Shown here in pieces: positions 1 to 10,740 of a DNA stretch of 64,000 bases. Positions within the stretch are counted from its first letter, which is position 1, and each line of letters opens with the position of its first letter. The stretch is from Cladopsammia gracilis (lineage: Eukaryota; Cnidaria; Anthozoa; Scleractinia; Dendrophylliidae): NCBI GenBank assembly GCA_022457155.1, contig JAJGOT010000682.1, forward strand, positions 64,501 to 128,500. Direction: 5' to 3'. The notes beneath the pieces were generated by a model. It was not told the origin of the DNA. It was given only the letters and a program-made list of their open reading frames with translations, and searched no databases. Position numbers and translations under genes: made by a program.

Positions 1-1489
1 TGCTACTTCAGTTTTGCCTGAATAAACAATAGGCAATGAACAAACTGATAAAGACCATAAGTCAAGATTATACTTTTTGAAACTTAAGATCCTCCATAGG
101 TTATATTTAGGTCATTCAGCAGAAGTATGTATCCAACCCATAATTCAATCATAGAAAATTTCCAGTTATTAATTTTCCAATACAGTAAACTCACTCTAAA
201 CAGACAGCTCTAACACGGACACCTAAAGACGGTGTCACTATCATCTCAAGATGGTGTCAGTCAGTCATTTCGCTTTAACTGAAAACCGACAGCCGCTAAG
301 TCCTGACAGTGTCTGTCATAGAGAGACTTGACTGTACTTAATGTATACCCGGCCTATGCAATTGATGAAAATCGATCATTGAAAACCCAATCGATCAATT
401 GATATAAATCGATAACAATCAGTTAATTGATATTGATTGGCATCGGCCAATTGATGACCAATCGACAAAAACTACACGTGTCCACACATGTAAATTTGGC
501 ATAATACAGCAGAACATATGTGTAAGATCCAAGCGTAAGATTTTTTGCATAATTCGTTTTTCCCTTTTGTTGCGTACGTATCAGGCTTATAGTTCATTAC
601 ATCCCTGTTTAGTTTCTTTGTGCGCATTTAGGTGTTTAGTTCTTAGTGTTATTTAGCGCCCCCTTGTTAGCGCCTCTTTGCTTTGCATCTTTATTAGTGC
701 CTTTTTTGGTTTCTTTAGTTTTCTATTCTGCATATTTAACCGTATTTTTACATCGCCGTTGGCAGTGCAATTTTTGCAGTTCATTCTAGTTGGTGCTTAG
801 CGCAGTTCTCTTTGGTCTTCCAAGTGCCTTCGTCGCATTTGACGCAGTTCGCTACAGCAGCAGTTTTCTCTGGCCGTAACAATGTAAGTGTGTTTTCGCA
901 GTCCTCGCTTATTGCAGTTTCGTTGTTTCTTTATGTCGAATTTCCTTAGTCGCAACTTGTAATTTTTTGCTCTTTTACTGCTTTTAGTTTCAACCCACTT
1001 ACCCACGTACAACTAGTTCTTTGAATCACGTCTTCGTATCAAATAAACCTTCGTTTGAATAGTGGATTTGTTGGTGGTGTTGTCATTTCCGGCCACGAGA
1101 GCTATTCGCTTACTGCAGTTTCAATATGTGACACGTGTATTTCATGTGTGCAATATTTTGTAGCTTTGTTTGTATTTACTTACACATGTGTACATGTGTG
1201 TTGAATATGCAAAATACGTGTGTGATATATTGCACAAGTGTTACACATGTGCAGTAATGCAGCTTAACATTGCACATGTGTTACACATGTGTATTAAACA
1301 AGTAAAATGCTATGGCTCATGCAGAAACTGAAAACAACTATAATAGCCTTATTACAGTTCCCTGCGCCATCTTGGAATAGCAACCGCGCAAACACGATAT
1401 TGAGGCTCGCGTTGACCTGGGAAACACAAACAGGGAAATCACAGCTGTTTTGCTCATACGTTGGTATGTTTTGATTTTATTATCCGTCA
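1..1489. other. Non-coding stretch with short palindrome-rich patches
   Basis: I see no credible gene here. Bases about 355-480 are dense in ATTGAT/ATCGAT words and their complements. Bases about 1130-1300 carry many copies of the palindrome ACACATGTGT and variants. Bases 540-1060 are T-rich. Open frames on either strand are short and show no family resemblance. Both patches could be remnants of small inverted-repeat elements, but I could not define termini or target duplications. Confidence 0.5.
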
Positions 1490-3111
1490 AAATGGTCATA
1501 AAATACAAAGACAAGGAAATTATGATACTGGAGGATATACAGAAGCTCACAGTGAAAGAACTGAGGGATATTTTGAAGAGCAATTCTGAAAGAGCCAGCG
1601 GAACGGAGGCCGACTTAGTACTGAAAGTATACAGAACATGGTAAGGCCGCCCGAAATTGTTCAGGAAACTGAAGGAACCAGTCTTGTGGTAACTTCGAAT
1701 ATGATGAGACACTGAGACAAATCTCCACTCTTGGATGGTCTACAGACCTGCATCAGCTTCCCGAACTGAACTTTATTTAGCTTTACGACTACTTTGTTGT
1801 ATCCACACACAAGTACTGTCATATTGTCCTAAAGGATACCAATTACAAGAAGCTGAAATCATATCAATTTTTCTTTGAAGGGAACGTCAAACGATTGGAA
1901 TGTAAAGTTTACAGAGGCCAGACCTATGTAAAAGCCAGCGTTCTTCCATCAATGAAAAAGAATCCGTAGAGTTATAGTAGAGTTCTCACCTCAGTGTGAT
2001 ATACTGCGAGCAGCGTGCACATGTCCAGCCGGTCTTGGGTTGGAAGGAAAAGGCAAATGTAACCACGTAGGAGGCATGTTGTTTGCTGTTGAAGATTTTA
2101 TGAGAAGGTGATTACAGAAACATGCTGAATCTTCATCTTGTACATCACGGCTGTCTGTATGGGTTGTGCCACGCAACCAAAGTGTTGCAGCAAAGCCGCT
2201 TGACCAGGTCTTGATTAGAAAGATATGATTTGGAAAAAGAAACAATTCGTCTCCAACCCAAGATCACAAAATTTGATCTAAGAGCGCCAAACCAGCGAAA
2301 TAAAGGAGAAAGTTTCAAAACCTTTTGTAAAAGTCTTCAAAACTGCCTCCCTGCCAGTTCATTTTTTTTTTAATGACGTCGTGTCAAACTGTTTAGAGGA
2401 GTCTGACCCTGAAGAGACAGAGGAGGAATCAGAGGGTGCACCCTTCACAGACAGCTATGATATAGCTTCTAAGCACTTCAAATCAATGGTGGATGAACAT
2501 GTCTCCAACTTAACCATCACCCACTAAGAGATCCAGGAAACAGAGAGACACACAAGAACAATCTTTGGTATGACAAGAGAAAAACTCTCTTAACAGCATC
2601 AAACTTTGGAAAAGCAGCCAAAACCAAAGTGGAACCCTCAAATAAGGTGAAGTTTATTCTCTATTCAAACTTTACAACACGCTCTTCAGTATGGCATCGA
2701 AAGTGAAACAAAAGCAGTGAACCTATATATAAGGGAAATGAGAAAAAATGGGATTGATGTCAAAGTTGAAGAAATTGAACTTTTGTTGTCAAGGAGAAAC
2801 CATTTCTAGGAGCCAGCATAGACAGAATAGTCACCTTGAAGGAAACAGAAGAAAAATAGGGTATGGAAATGAAATCCCCCTTAAGCAAAGCAGGCATGAC
2901 TGTTGAAGATGCATGCAAAAACAACTCTTTTTCTAGAAAAACTTGGCGATGGAACCGTGAGGCTGATTATTATTGCAAATTCAAGGACAGCTCTACTGTT
3001 CTAACTGGGATCTTAAAGGGATTATTCTCACAGTATGGTGGCTGGTTGCCCTATGGCCAATATAGCTACACAAGAACTGGTTTTAAATTGAGATTTCAGA
3101 GACAAATGTGA
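1490..3111 (+). pseudogene. Decayed SAP-SWIM-YqaJ family gene
   Basis: The reading starts at ATG 1490 with a SAP-like helix-turn-helix segment (LTVKELRDILKSN), followed by a conserved linker at about 1770-1970. Around 2005-2100 there is a SWIM zinc finger: CTCPAG, then a gap, then CNHVGGMLFA, which gives the CxC...CxH pattern. From about 2800 comes a YqaJ-type nuclease segment (FLGASIDRIV, then EMKSPLSKAGMTVEDAC, with the E and K of an E-x-K motif). The pieces lie in order on one strand but in all three frames, with many stops between them (for example at 1968, 2109 and 2526), so this copy is dead. SAP-SWIM-YqaJ proteins form large multicopy families in cnidarians; their function is unknown but a link to selfish elements is suspected. 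The right limit is approximate because similarity fades after about 3100. Confidence 0.75.
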
Positions 3112-4116
3112 TCTTAAGTTGTATCCATTATTGTACAATAGATTTATTAATAATTTAATATTTCTTATTACAGTCATTTTATTCATGTTACAAGGTAAAG
3201 AATCAGTGTAACATAAACCCCTGGTGATGTAAATGCAGGGCAGAATTTTCACTTGCTCTGAAAAAAGTTGAAAAACAAATGTACATGGAATGTCTATTCG
3301 GTGCTGATATAGGGTTATATTAGTCTTGGCCTCTATCATGGAACAGCAATGGCTCACATAATAATGCATACTTCAATGGTGCCACTCTGAAATTTCAGTT
3401 CAGATGCTATGATGAGTTAGACAATAGTTTGAGGTGACTTTCTCAACTGGCAACCCTTGGACTTGTTTTGTAGTTTAAGTCGCAGCCAGTTTAGTAACTC
3501 AAACCGTCCGCCATTTTCCTTCTTGGCCGAGTGAACCTGGGGAAAGTGAGCTAGCAGTCAGCAGTTTTAGCCTACAAAGCATGGACCATAGCATTTAGTA
3601 AATTCGTCATTTTAGCGGGCATTTTAGCGCACTTGTTGAACTGTTGGAAGAAACCTACATAAAATCTGAAGTGTTAACAGCCTAAAGACAGAAAAAAATA
3701 TGGATAAACTTCTTTCTAAATCTAGGTAAGTGAAAGAATGAATCTTTGGTGCTATAGTTTTATTGCTTAAACACAAACACAATCAGCTTTATACACAACA
3801 CATTGCTTTGTCTTTGATCTGTTTGAAATGAACATGCATTTTTGTTCATTCTTCAGTCTTTTGAGAATATTAAGCACAAATACCAGTAACACTACAAACT
3901 GAGCTTCACCATGATAGAGGAAAACTACATGTAGCTCAGGACAATATTTATAATTTGACAGTTGAGCTTAGATGCAATATATAAGTTAAGCTTAAACTGA
4001 CTTGCTAGCCTTGAAGTTTGTCTTCTGTTTTCAAATATGATCTTGATTTAGAAGCTTAACTTTTAAGCTTGACTATTTATTTAAATTGTGTATGTTCTGG
4101 ATTGAAAAAGAGATTA
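3112..4116. other. No recognisable gene
   Basis: AT-rich sequence between the YqaJ pseudogene and the TTAA element. No frame on either strand shows a domain or family signature. Bases 3115-3370 might be a badly decayed tail of the upstream pseudogene, but I cannot support that. Confidence 0.4.
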
Positions 4117-4816
4117 TTAAGGTTACAGTGTACCTTCGGGGGTGTCTCCAGTATAACAGCTCTAGCGTCTTAAGATTACACTTAATATACCTAAACCCAG
4201 ACATCAAATTAAAGCTTAAAGAGCTGGCTATCTAAATATGGAAACCATTTGATAACAAAATGAGTTGTCGAATTTTTTACGACGTCTAAATTCGAACGTC
4301 CGAATCAGCTTTAAAACGCTATAATTCAAAGCGATTATTATATTTTGCTAATTTGATTTGTTCTCGGGTTTCCGGACACGAAGCGCTAAAAAAACGTGTC
4401 GGGGATTTTCCATATTCAATTGCAGTGAAAAGTTACAGAATATTTTCGAAAAGGGGAGAAAAAAAATTGGAATAATCGCACGGAAATGCCTCTTGACGAA
4501 AACGTTTTCGGAATTAAGAAATTCGCCGACACGTTTTTGTTGATTATATGTTAAGCCTAGCTTCTGTCCAAATTTAAGGAAAATCGAACAAATTCCGTTT
4601 GAGTTGTAGGTCTTTAAAGTGTCCCCAACAAGCGAAAAATTAACTTTGAGAAAACGGCGCTTAAAAAAACATATCACTTAATAAACAAACTCCACCCAAA
4701 AAAGTTATACCGTTCGATACTTTTGTTTGGATGAAAGTTCATTCTGTAAACTTTATTTTAACGCCAAAAAAAATTTTTCAATAAATTTTCGATCTGAAGG
4801 TACACTGTAACCTTAA
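4117..4816. mobile_element. Non-autonomous TTAA inverted-repeat element, copy 1
   Basis: A 692-bp unit (4121-4812) has perfect 17-bp inverted termini, GGTTACAGTGTACCTTC at the left and its complement at the right. It is flanked on both sides by TTAA (4117-4120, 4813-4816). It has no coding capacity. A second copy lies in the opposite orientation at 10340-14158. A TTAA target duplication is typical of piggyBac and Kolobok elements, but the GG-starting terminus does not let me assign a family. Confidence 0.85.
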
Positions 4817-5885
4817 ATAGGCAAGGAACTGACTTATGTTTTGTTTTGTTGTAGCTATTCCATATGGATGACAATGAAAGCTTTCAAACAGCTAGCTTGC
4901 AGGAAAAAGTTGTAAAACCTCTACTCCACTAAGTTTGAAACAAACAATTTAAAATCATAGTTTTCCTTTTTGCAAGTATCTTCATGTATTCAATTGTATA
5001 ATAAATGAACTTATAAGTTCTGGCACACTGCAGGCACTATTTACTTTTTAAAATTATTACATGTATGAAGACATTAAGTAAAACAATTTTTATAATGGAC
5101 AACGTGCTGAAAACACCCTTAATTTTAGTTTTAAGTGTTAATAACTCAAAAATGACTCGGTGAGACCCATTTTGTATTGTCGAATTTTGATCAGTAGATT
5201 AAGATGCAACTTTTGGCAAAGTTTAAAAAAATTCTGTAGGGAGTTCAGAGCCACCTTAAATTTTCAAAAATTTGAGGTAGCTCTGAACCCCACCTACAGA
5301 ATTTTGTTAAACTTTTAGTCTAGTCAATCTAGCATGTTTCACTGACCATTAGTGTTTCCTTTTATTTATTCGTTGATTGACATTTCATTTAGTAATTAAC
5401 TGCATGATTGACAGTCAATAGCGTAACCGCTAAGAAAAAATGACCTTTGAGTTCAAATGACAAGTTTCTTCTATGTACACGCGCTAAGAGAGCAATCAGT
5501 TTTTTTTTACCTTGCTACCTTGTAGTTTTGTCCTGTTTTGCTGACCCGGTTTGCTGAAATATTTTGACTGGATAACGTCACAGAAATGAGTAATGTTTTG
5601 TAACCGGTTGGATTTTGTGTATTGTAATTTGATATTCCTCGCATGCAATTTTCATGAATCGCTCGCTGTTAGAATTCTCAAGAATTATGTATTGTCTCTT
5701 ACAAATCGAATTAAACTAAAAGACTAAATATTATATGATTCCATGTCCAGTCAATTATTCAAGAACCATTCTTCTCTGGACCATAACATTCGATTTCTTG
5801 GTTTGACACGTTGGACTGAGGGATAAATGGTTGATGGTTCCTGAGTACTTTGGACTGGTGTGGAGATTAGACGCATAACCCGATA
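4817..5885. other. No gene; contains a hairpin and possibly decayed LTR sequence
   Basis: No coding segment is recognisable. It includes the hairpin at 5219-5321. The part just before the BEL-like gag (about 5580-5880) lies where a 5' LTR and leader would be expected, but no second copy of it occurs in the window, so this is position-based speculation only. Confidence 0.35.
5219..5321. repeat. Inverted repeat (hairpin) about 100 bp
   Basis: The left arm (AAGTTTAAAAAAATTCTGTA, then a segment ending CAGAGC) is the near-complement of the right arm (GCTCTGAAC, then CTACAGAATTTTGTTAAAC). The loop is short and AT-rich. It is consistent with a tiny foldback MITE; I see no clear target duplication. 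Confidence 0.6.
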
Positions 5886-6790
5886 ATGTCCGAAGAGGAA
5901 TTGAAAGAAGCGAAGAAAACCCGGAGGAACGTTAAGGCAACCCTCACAAGATGTGGCAACTGGCTGACTAACTTTATTGAAGTTAAAAGACCAGGATTGG
6001 AGGTAAGAGACGCCTTAAATAAAGTCGAAGTGTACAACGACCTGGTGTAGAAAAGCATGAAAATTACACGAAACTTATAGATGATGATACGACGTTTGAA
6101 GAAGCTGAAATTTGGATGGACGAATGCCAGGGTTCTTTCATGAATTATGTAATGCGAGCTAAGATGTACTGGGAAAGTTTAGTTAGCCAGAAAGAAACCT
6201 TGGAAAGTGGTGCAGATAAGGAGAAAACTGCGAGTAATCAGCCAAACATGATCGGAATTTCAAGTATGCCATCTGAAAAAGATGTGGTTTTCGATGGCAG
6301 TTTTCATGATAACGAGCAGACCACTATTGTCAGTGCTGGGCAAGAAAATGTTCAACCCCCTAGTAGTAGTAACAATAAGGTGTCAATGACAATGTCCCAG
6401 TACCAAATCCCGCTCCTCCAAGCAATGCTTGTGGTTTTAAAATGGAAAAACCGAAATTACTAAAGTTCGCAGGAGACGTGAGAGAGTATACAATTTTTAA
6501 AGCAGACTTTAAACATGCAATCAAAGCCCGGTATACCAAACAAGATTTGATCACCTTTTTACGTGCATGTCTCCAAGGGAAGCCTCAGATAATGATGCCG
6601 CGTGGGAATATCTAGATTCCATTTATGGCGATCCAAGATTCGTGGCAGATACCATCACTCAAGATGTCGTTAAATGTGCCACATCTTCGACGAAGTGACC
6701 ATTGCTTCCCAGCTCCTCTCGAAAGTTTTGGGATTTTAAAGTTCTGAGGGAAAACATCTACTGAAAAATGCTATAGCAAAGTTGTCAGGT
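5886..6790 (+). pseudogene. Decayed BEL/Pao-like gag (DUF1759-type)
   Basis: From ATG 5886 the first about 55 residues read as a charged helix (MSEEELKEAKKTRRNVKATL) followed by a WLTNFIEVKRPGLEVRDALN segment. The frame breaks at 6049 and resumes in another frame at about 6086-6460 (EAEIWMDECQGSFMNYVMRA). It shifts again to a motif rich in K, F and D around 6440-6570 (KLLKFAGDVREYTIFKADF), which matches the core of the DUF1759 gag domain of BEL/Pao elements, and then to AAWEYLDSIYGDPRFVAD at about 6600-6650. At least three frameshifts and further stops make it non-functional. The intact gag at 10741-12249 has the same kind of core but is not closely similar, so this is a different, older family. 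Confidence 0.65.
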
Positions 6791-7899
6791 ACGGTAGATA
6801 AAACGGCTGACAATTTTTTTTCAGAGGTAGAGAACGAGTAGAAATAAGCAGCTTCCATCTGCGAACCAGTTGCCTACCTGGTAATTTACACGAGGGCGCT
6901 GGTGTCATTCAAATAACGGCTCACTTGTTAAACTATTGGTCGTTTATTTTGTTGAGAAGATTCCAACTAGAATGCCGAGAGACCAGATTTCATAAAACAG
7001 TGCTGCACAAAAATATTAGTCACCATTTGCTACACTAAGAATCCTGAACAATTACTACCCATATTAGTAATCTTTATATAAATATCACGGTGGTCATTTT
7101 AAAATCATTACTCGTGGCAAAGCACACGAGTTGTAAATCCGGCTCTGACTTTTTTTTTCGTGTCACATTAGCGCATGCAAATTTATGCACGCATATTTAA
7201 GTCTGTCGAGGACTATATGGCTTTCGGCCATGAAATACATACCGCAAAATCTCTCCGTGTGTGACTCGAGAAGCAAGATAAAGAACTACAGCATACAATT
7301 GCACACTTTCAAGACAATTCAAGGCATTCATGGATGGATAGGACCGTTTGATATTGTGTTTGCCGCTTATTCTTGTGGGATTTTTGCTCTGGCAAGTTCT
7401 GTGTTTTATATACTAAACTTGCCATTTGCTTTAGCGATCGAGCTCCTGGTCAAGCTTAAGTGTCAGCTACTGAATCTAGTGAATGCAGTGTAGTCTTACT
7501 TTTAAACCTGTGTATATGTGAAAGAATGACGAACGGGTTATCAGCAACGGTGTTTAAATAACATTCACTCTTTCCCTCAGTCACTCGCTCCTTCCATCAG
7601 CTGTAAACTTAGTGAGGAAATGCTTTGTTACGAACACATTTCGTAACAGGAATTCAACGTGAATCCAACGATAATTAATTTCATGTAAACGAATAAAGAC
7701 AACAATAAGCTTACAGATGTTTCGCATTTGGAGTTTTTAGTGCAACATTAAAATCGATCTAAAAGGATTTTGCAACCTAAACACGCGTTCTGATGCGTAT
7801 CTAGCTTAAACATGCCTTTTTGGAGCTCCGTACCTTGGTGGTTCTTGTAGTGCTTCTTTGACTTGTGAGTCAGGAATATTTATATCTACTTTTAGTTAA
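6791..7899. other. No recognisable gene
   Basis: No family signature on either strand. A 102-codon + frame at 7185-7493 has one hydrophobic stretch but no homology I can name and no sign of splicing context, so I do not call it. The boundary with the 5' part of LINE 1 is not visible. Confidence 0.4.
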
Positions 7900-9085
7900 G
7901 GGATTGTGGTCCTTAACTAGTTATTTTGTTTTTGGGATTTAAGCTTTTTCTGCCCGTATTTTGGGTCTGTACTTTTTCGCGAGGTGAAATTTTGGGTGGT
8001 GGTGTGATTCTCTTTTGTTTTCTTTTGTTGTTGGGTTGGAGTTTTTTCATCGCCTGATTTCGGCGTTCATTTGCTCATTTGCAGGTCTATTTTTCGCTGT
8101 CTTGGGTGGTTTGGTTTTTCTCTTTGCTGTTATTGTTTTTGTTTGGGTTTTTGGGCCCTAAATTATGTTTTTCTGGGTTTTGGATTTTTGAGTGGGCCAT
8201 TAAATATTCTGTTTGGGTTGGTTAGTTTTAACTTAGTTTGTAATTAGCACTCTTAGCCGTTGGCTATTGCTTTTTCCACTTTGTATTACAGAAAAAAGCG
8301 CTAGGTTTTTGTCTGTCTATAGTTCTAAATAGTAGTTTAAGTTGCACTTTTGTGCTTTTCCCTCTTTGTTCTCACAACAAAGGCGCTTGGTTTTGTTGTG
8401 TTTTGTAATTTTCGTAATTAACAACAATAACTGTTAGGTTATTGTTGTGGTTTTTCGGGGCCGCAATAGCCTTGTGTTATTGTGGTCTTCTTCCGCTTTC
8501 AGCTTTTTTCGTTGGCTTTTTTCGTCGGTTTTTTCGGCCTTTTTCGGCGGCCGTTTTCAGTGGCTTTTTCGTGTTTTCTTTCGTTTTTTTCTGCGGCCTT
8601 TTTTCTTTTTTTCCCCGTCCTTTAATCTTGCATGATGTGTCTCCCTCGTACCTTGAATGTACAGTGTGGCTGCAAGCTAAGCGGTAAAAGAAAGGACGAG
8701 ATTATGAAGGAGGTGGTGGGGGTGTTTCCCGAGGTGGAATGCGTGCAGATCGCGTATGAGGTGATCAGGGTGACTTTTCGTTCTGAGGAGGGTTTCGGGG
8801 CGGCGAAAGAGTTGTCCAGGGTGCGCCTCTTTGGGCTCTGGTGCCCCATTCTTGGGAGTGGACCTCCCCTGACGATGGTTCATATCTTTAATTATCCCTT
8901 TGAGGAACCGGATATTGTGGTTAAGGAAGTGTTGACTAGCTTTGGGGATGTCAAGTGGGTTAAAAAACAAGCTTATGTTTCTTGACCCGATGTGTATACG
9001 GGGATGCGGTTGGTGTCAATGGTCGTCGAGTCGACACCACCACGTGAGGTCGCCATCGCTGGCTACCTCTGCTGTTTATGGTATG

Positions 9086-9257
9086 GAGTGTTTTCACATG
9101 ATGTCACGGCAGCCATGTTGGTGTCCCAAAACAATAAAACGGTGGCCATATTGGTGTCCCAAGCTAATCCTGTGGGGATTGAACTCTTTTCTAATGCAAA
9201 CACTTTGTTTGTTCAACTAAATTAGCATAGCTGCAGACCATGTGAGTGAAAACACTC
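9086..9257. mobile_element. 172-bp MITE inside LINE 1 ORF1
   Basis: It begins GAGTGTTTTCACATGATGTC and ends with the near-complement (CATGTGAGTGAAAACACTC). The host ORF1 reading leaves off just before it (conserved block ending LCCLWY) and resumes just after it (RGQPPVCNLC), which shows it is an insertion. There is no coding capacity. The family is not assigned; the termini resemble short hAT- or ISL2EU-type MITEs, but that is only an impression. Confidence 0.7.
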
Positions 9258-9618
9258 AAAGGGGCCAGCCTCCAGTTTGTAACTTGTGTGCAGTTCAGGG
9301 TCATAAGTCGCCCAATTGCCCGAATAAAGATCATTGCAGAAGGTGTCATCAGGAGGGGCATTTTGCAAGAAGTTGCCCCAACCCATGGAATGTTCCTGAG
9401 GTGCAGGTGCACCTTCCTGACCCGGTACAGTTCCCCTCCCTGTTGGGTGCTGTGGCCGCGCGGGTGCTACTGCAAGTGGGCCGCTTTTTTCTGAAGAGGT
9501 GGAGGGTGTGGTTGTGGGTGAAGATGGACAGTTTGAGGACCCCGCGGGGCTGGTGTTAAATAATCAGTGGTTTTTCGCGGGTGCAGAAGTTGTGGGTAGG
9601 GGATGCCACCAGTGACCC

Positions 9619-9720
9619 CAATGATGGCCGGGTGGTGGTAATGTATGATGATGGCCGGGTGGTGGTAATGTATGATGATAGCCATGTGGTGGTAATGTAT
9701 GATGATGGCCGGGTTGTTGA
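9619..9720 (+). repeat. 27-bp tandem repeat, nearly four copies
   Basis: The unit GATGATGGCCGGGTGGTGGT plus seven more bases repeats in register at 27 bp, so it encodes a nine-residue repeat (DDGRVVVMY) in the ORF1 frame. It lies between the zinc knuckles and the Asn-rich tail of LINE 1 ORF1. Confidence 0.8.
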
Positions 9721-10596
9721 ATGTGACGATGTCCAAAACGAAGGGAATAACCTAGAAACTAATGTTAGTAATGGTGTAAATGAATGTAATGTTTTAAGCG
9801 AAGGGAATGATAATAATGTAGCTAACATGGTAAACAATGAAGAACGTAACGTAGTTAACAGTGAAGTTAATGTGGTAAACAATGAACAAAATAATGTTAC
9901 CAGTAATCCTAATAGTAATAATGAAAGTAGTGTATCTAATGACAGTAGTCAAAGTATATTGCATAATGTTCAAAATTTTGTCCAAAATGTTGTTGCTCCA
10001 AGTGCTGGTGTCCAAAGTGCTGTGGCTGGTGTTTCTAGTGTCGTCCAAAATACTGTCCAATCTGCTGTTGTTCAAAATGTCCAAAATGCTGTGGCTCCTA
10101 GTGATTCTAGTGTTGTTCAAAATGTTGCTGTTCAAAATGCCAATTGGTTGCGGCTAGCAGTGATGTTTCTAGTGTTGCGGCTCAGGGTGTGGACCCTGAA
10201 TTGATGGTTGTGGAGGATTCCGGGGGGTCTGGGTCTGCTTAGCCCTTGTGTGCTGTTAATGAGGTGGGGGAGGTCTACGCTGAGCGCAGCCTCTCTGGCA
10301 AGTTCAAAAAGTTCGGTAATCATGTTTTTCGGCATTCTGTTAAGGTTACAGTGTACCTTCAGATCGAAAATTTATTGAAAATTTTTTTTTGGCGTTAAAA
10401 TAAAGTTTACAGAATGAACTTTCATCCAAAAAAGAAAGTATCGAAAAATAGTGAAAATTGACGGACAAATGACGGTATAACTTTTGTGGGCGGAGTTTGT
10501 TTATTAAGCGATATGTTTTTTTAAGCGCCGTTTTCTCAAAGTTAATTTTTCGCTTGTTGGGGACACTTTAAAGAGCTACAACTCCAAGGGAATTTG

Positions 10597-10724
10597 TGTC
10601 GTAAATCTATAATTGTAATTACTGTTATGACGTGACAATTACGCGCGAGCTTAGTGTCGATCTCTTGACTGAATAAAGTGACTTGAACCGAGACCTTCAA
10701 TCTTATATTGCAATAGTCGCAATA
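10597..10724 (+). repeat. BEL 5' LTR, 128 bp
   Basis: Starts TGTCGTAAATC and ends GTCGCAATA. It is identical to the 3' LTR at 13555-13682. It contains AATAAA (in GACTGAATAAAGTGAC), a likely polyadenylation signal. The LTR is unusually short and does not end in the usual CA. Confidence 0.92.
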
Positions 10725-10740
10725 TTGGTGCCGAGACCCG
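10725..10740 (+). promoter_or_regulatory. Candidate tRNA primer-binding site
   Basis: TTGGTGCCGAGACCCG lies directly after the 5' LTR and runs up to the gag ATG. The TGGTGCCGA...CCCG form is typical of retroelement primer-binding sites; I do not assign the tRNA. Confidence 0.65.

Larger units (their letters stand above)
8632..10339 (+). pseudogene. LINE 1 ORF1 (RRM-like plus CCHC zinc knuckles), broken
   Basis: The first 117 residues (8632-8985) contain an RRM-like segment (TMVHIFNYPFEEPDIVVKEV). The frame then shifts and continues as a conserved block (VYTGMRLVSMVVESTPPREV). After the MITE at 9086-9257 the protein resumes with two CCHC knuckles, CNLCAVQGHKSPNC and CRRCHQEGHFARSC (about 9280-9380). 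The rest (9581-10204) is a low-complexity Asn/Val/Ser-rich tail. The last residues lie beyond the TTAA element, at 14159-14228, ending with TGA. In L1/Tx1 elements ORF1 is the RNA-binding protein of the retrotransposition particle. Several shifts make this copy inactive. Confidence 0.7.

Noticed and set aside
9581..10204. 207-codon Asn/Val-rich frame as an independent gene
   Set aside because: It continues LINE 1 ORF1 after the zinc knuckles, starts in a 27-bp tandem repeat, and lies between two recognisable parts of the same LINE.
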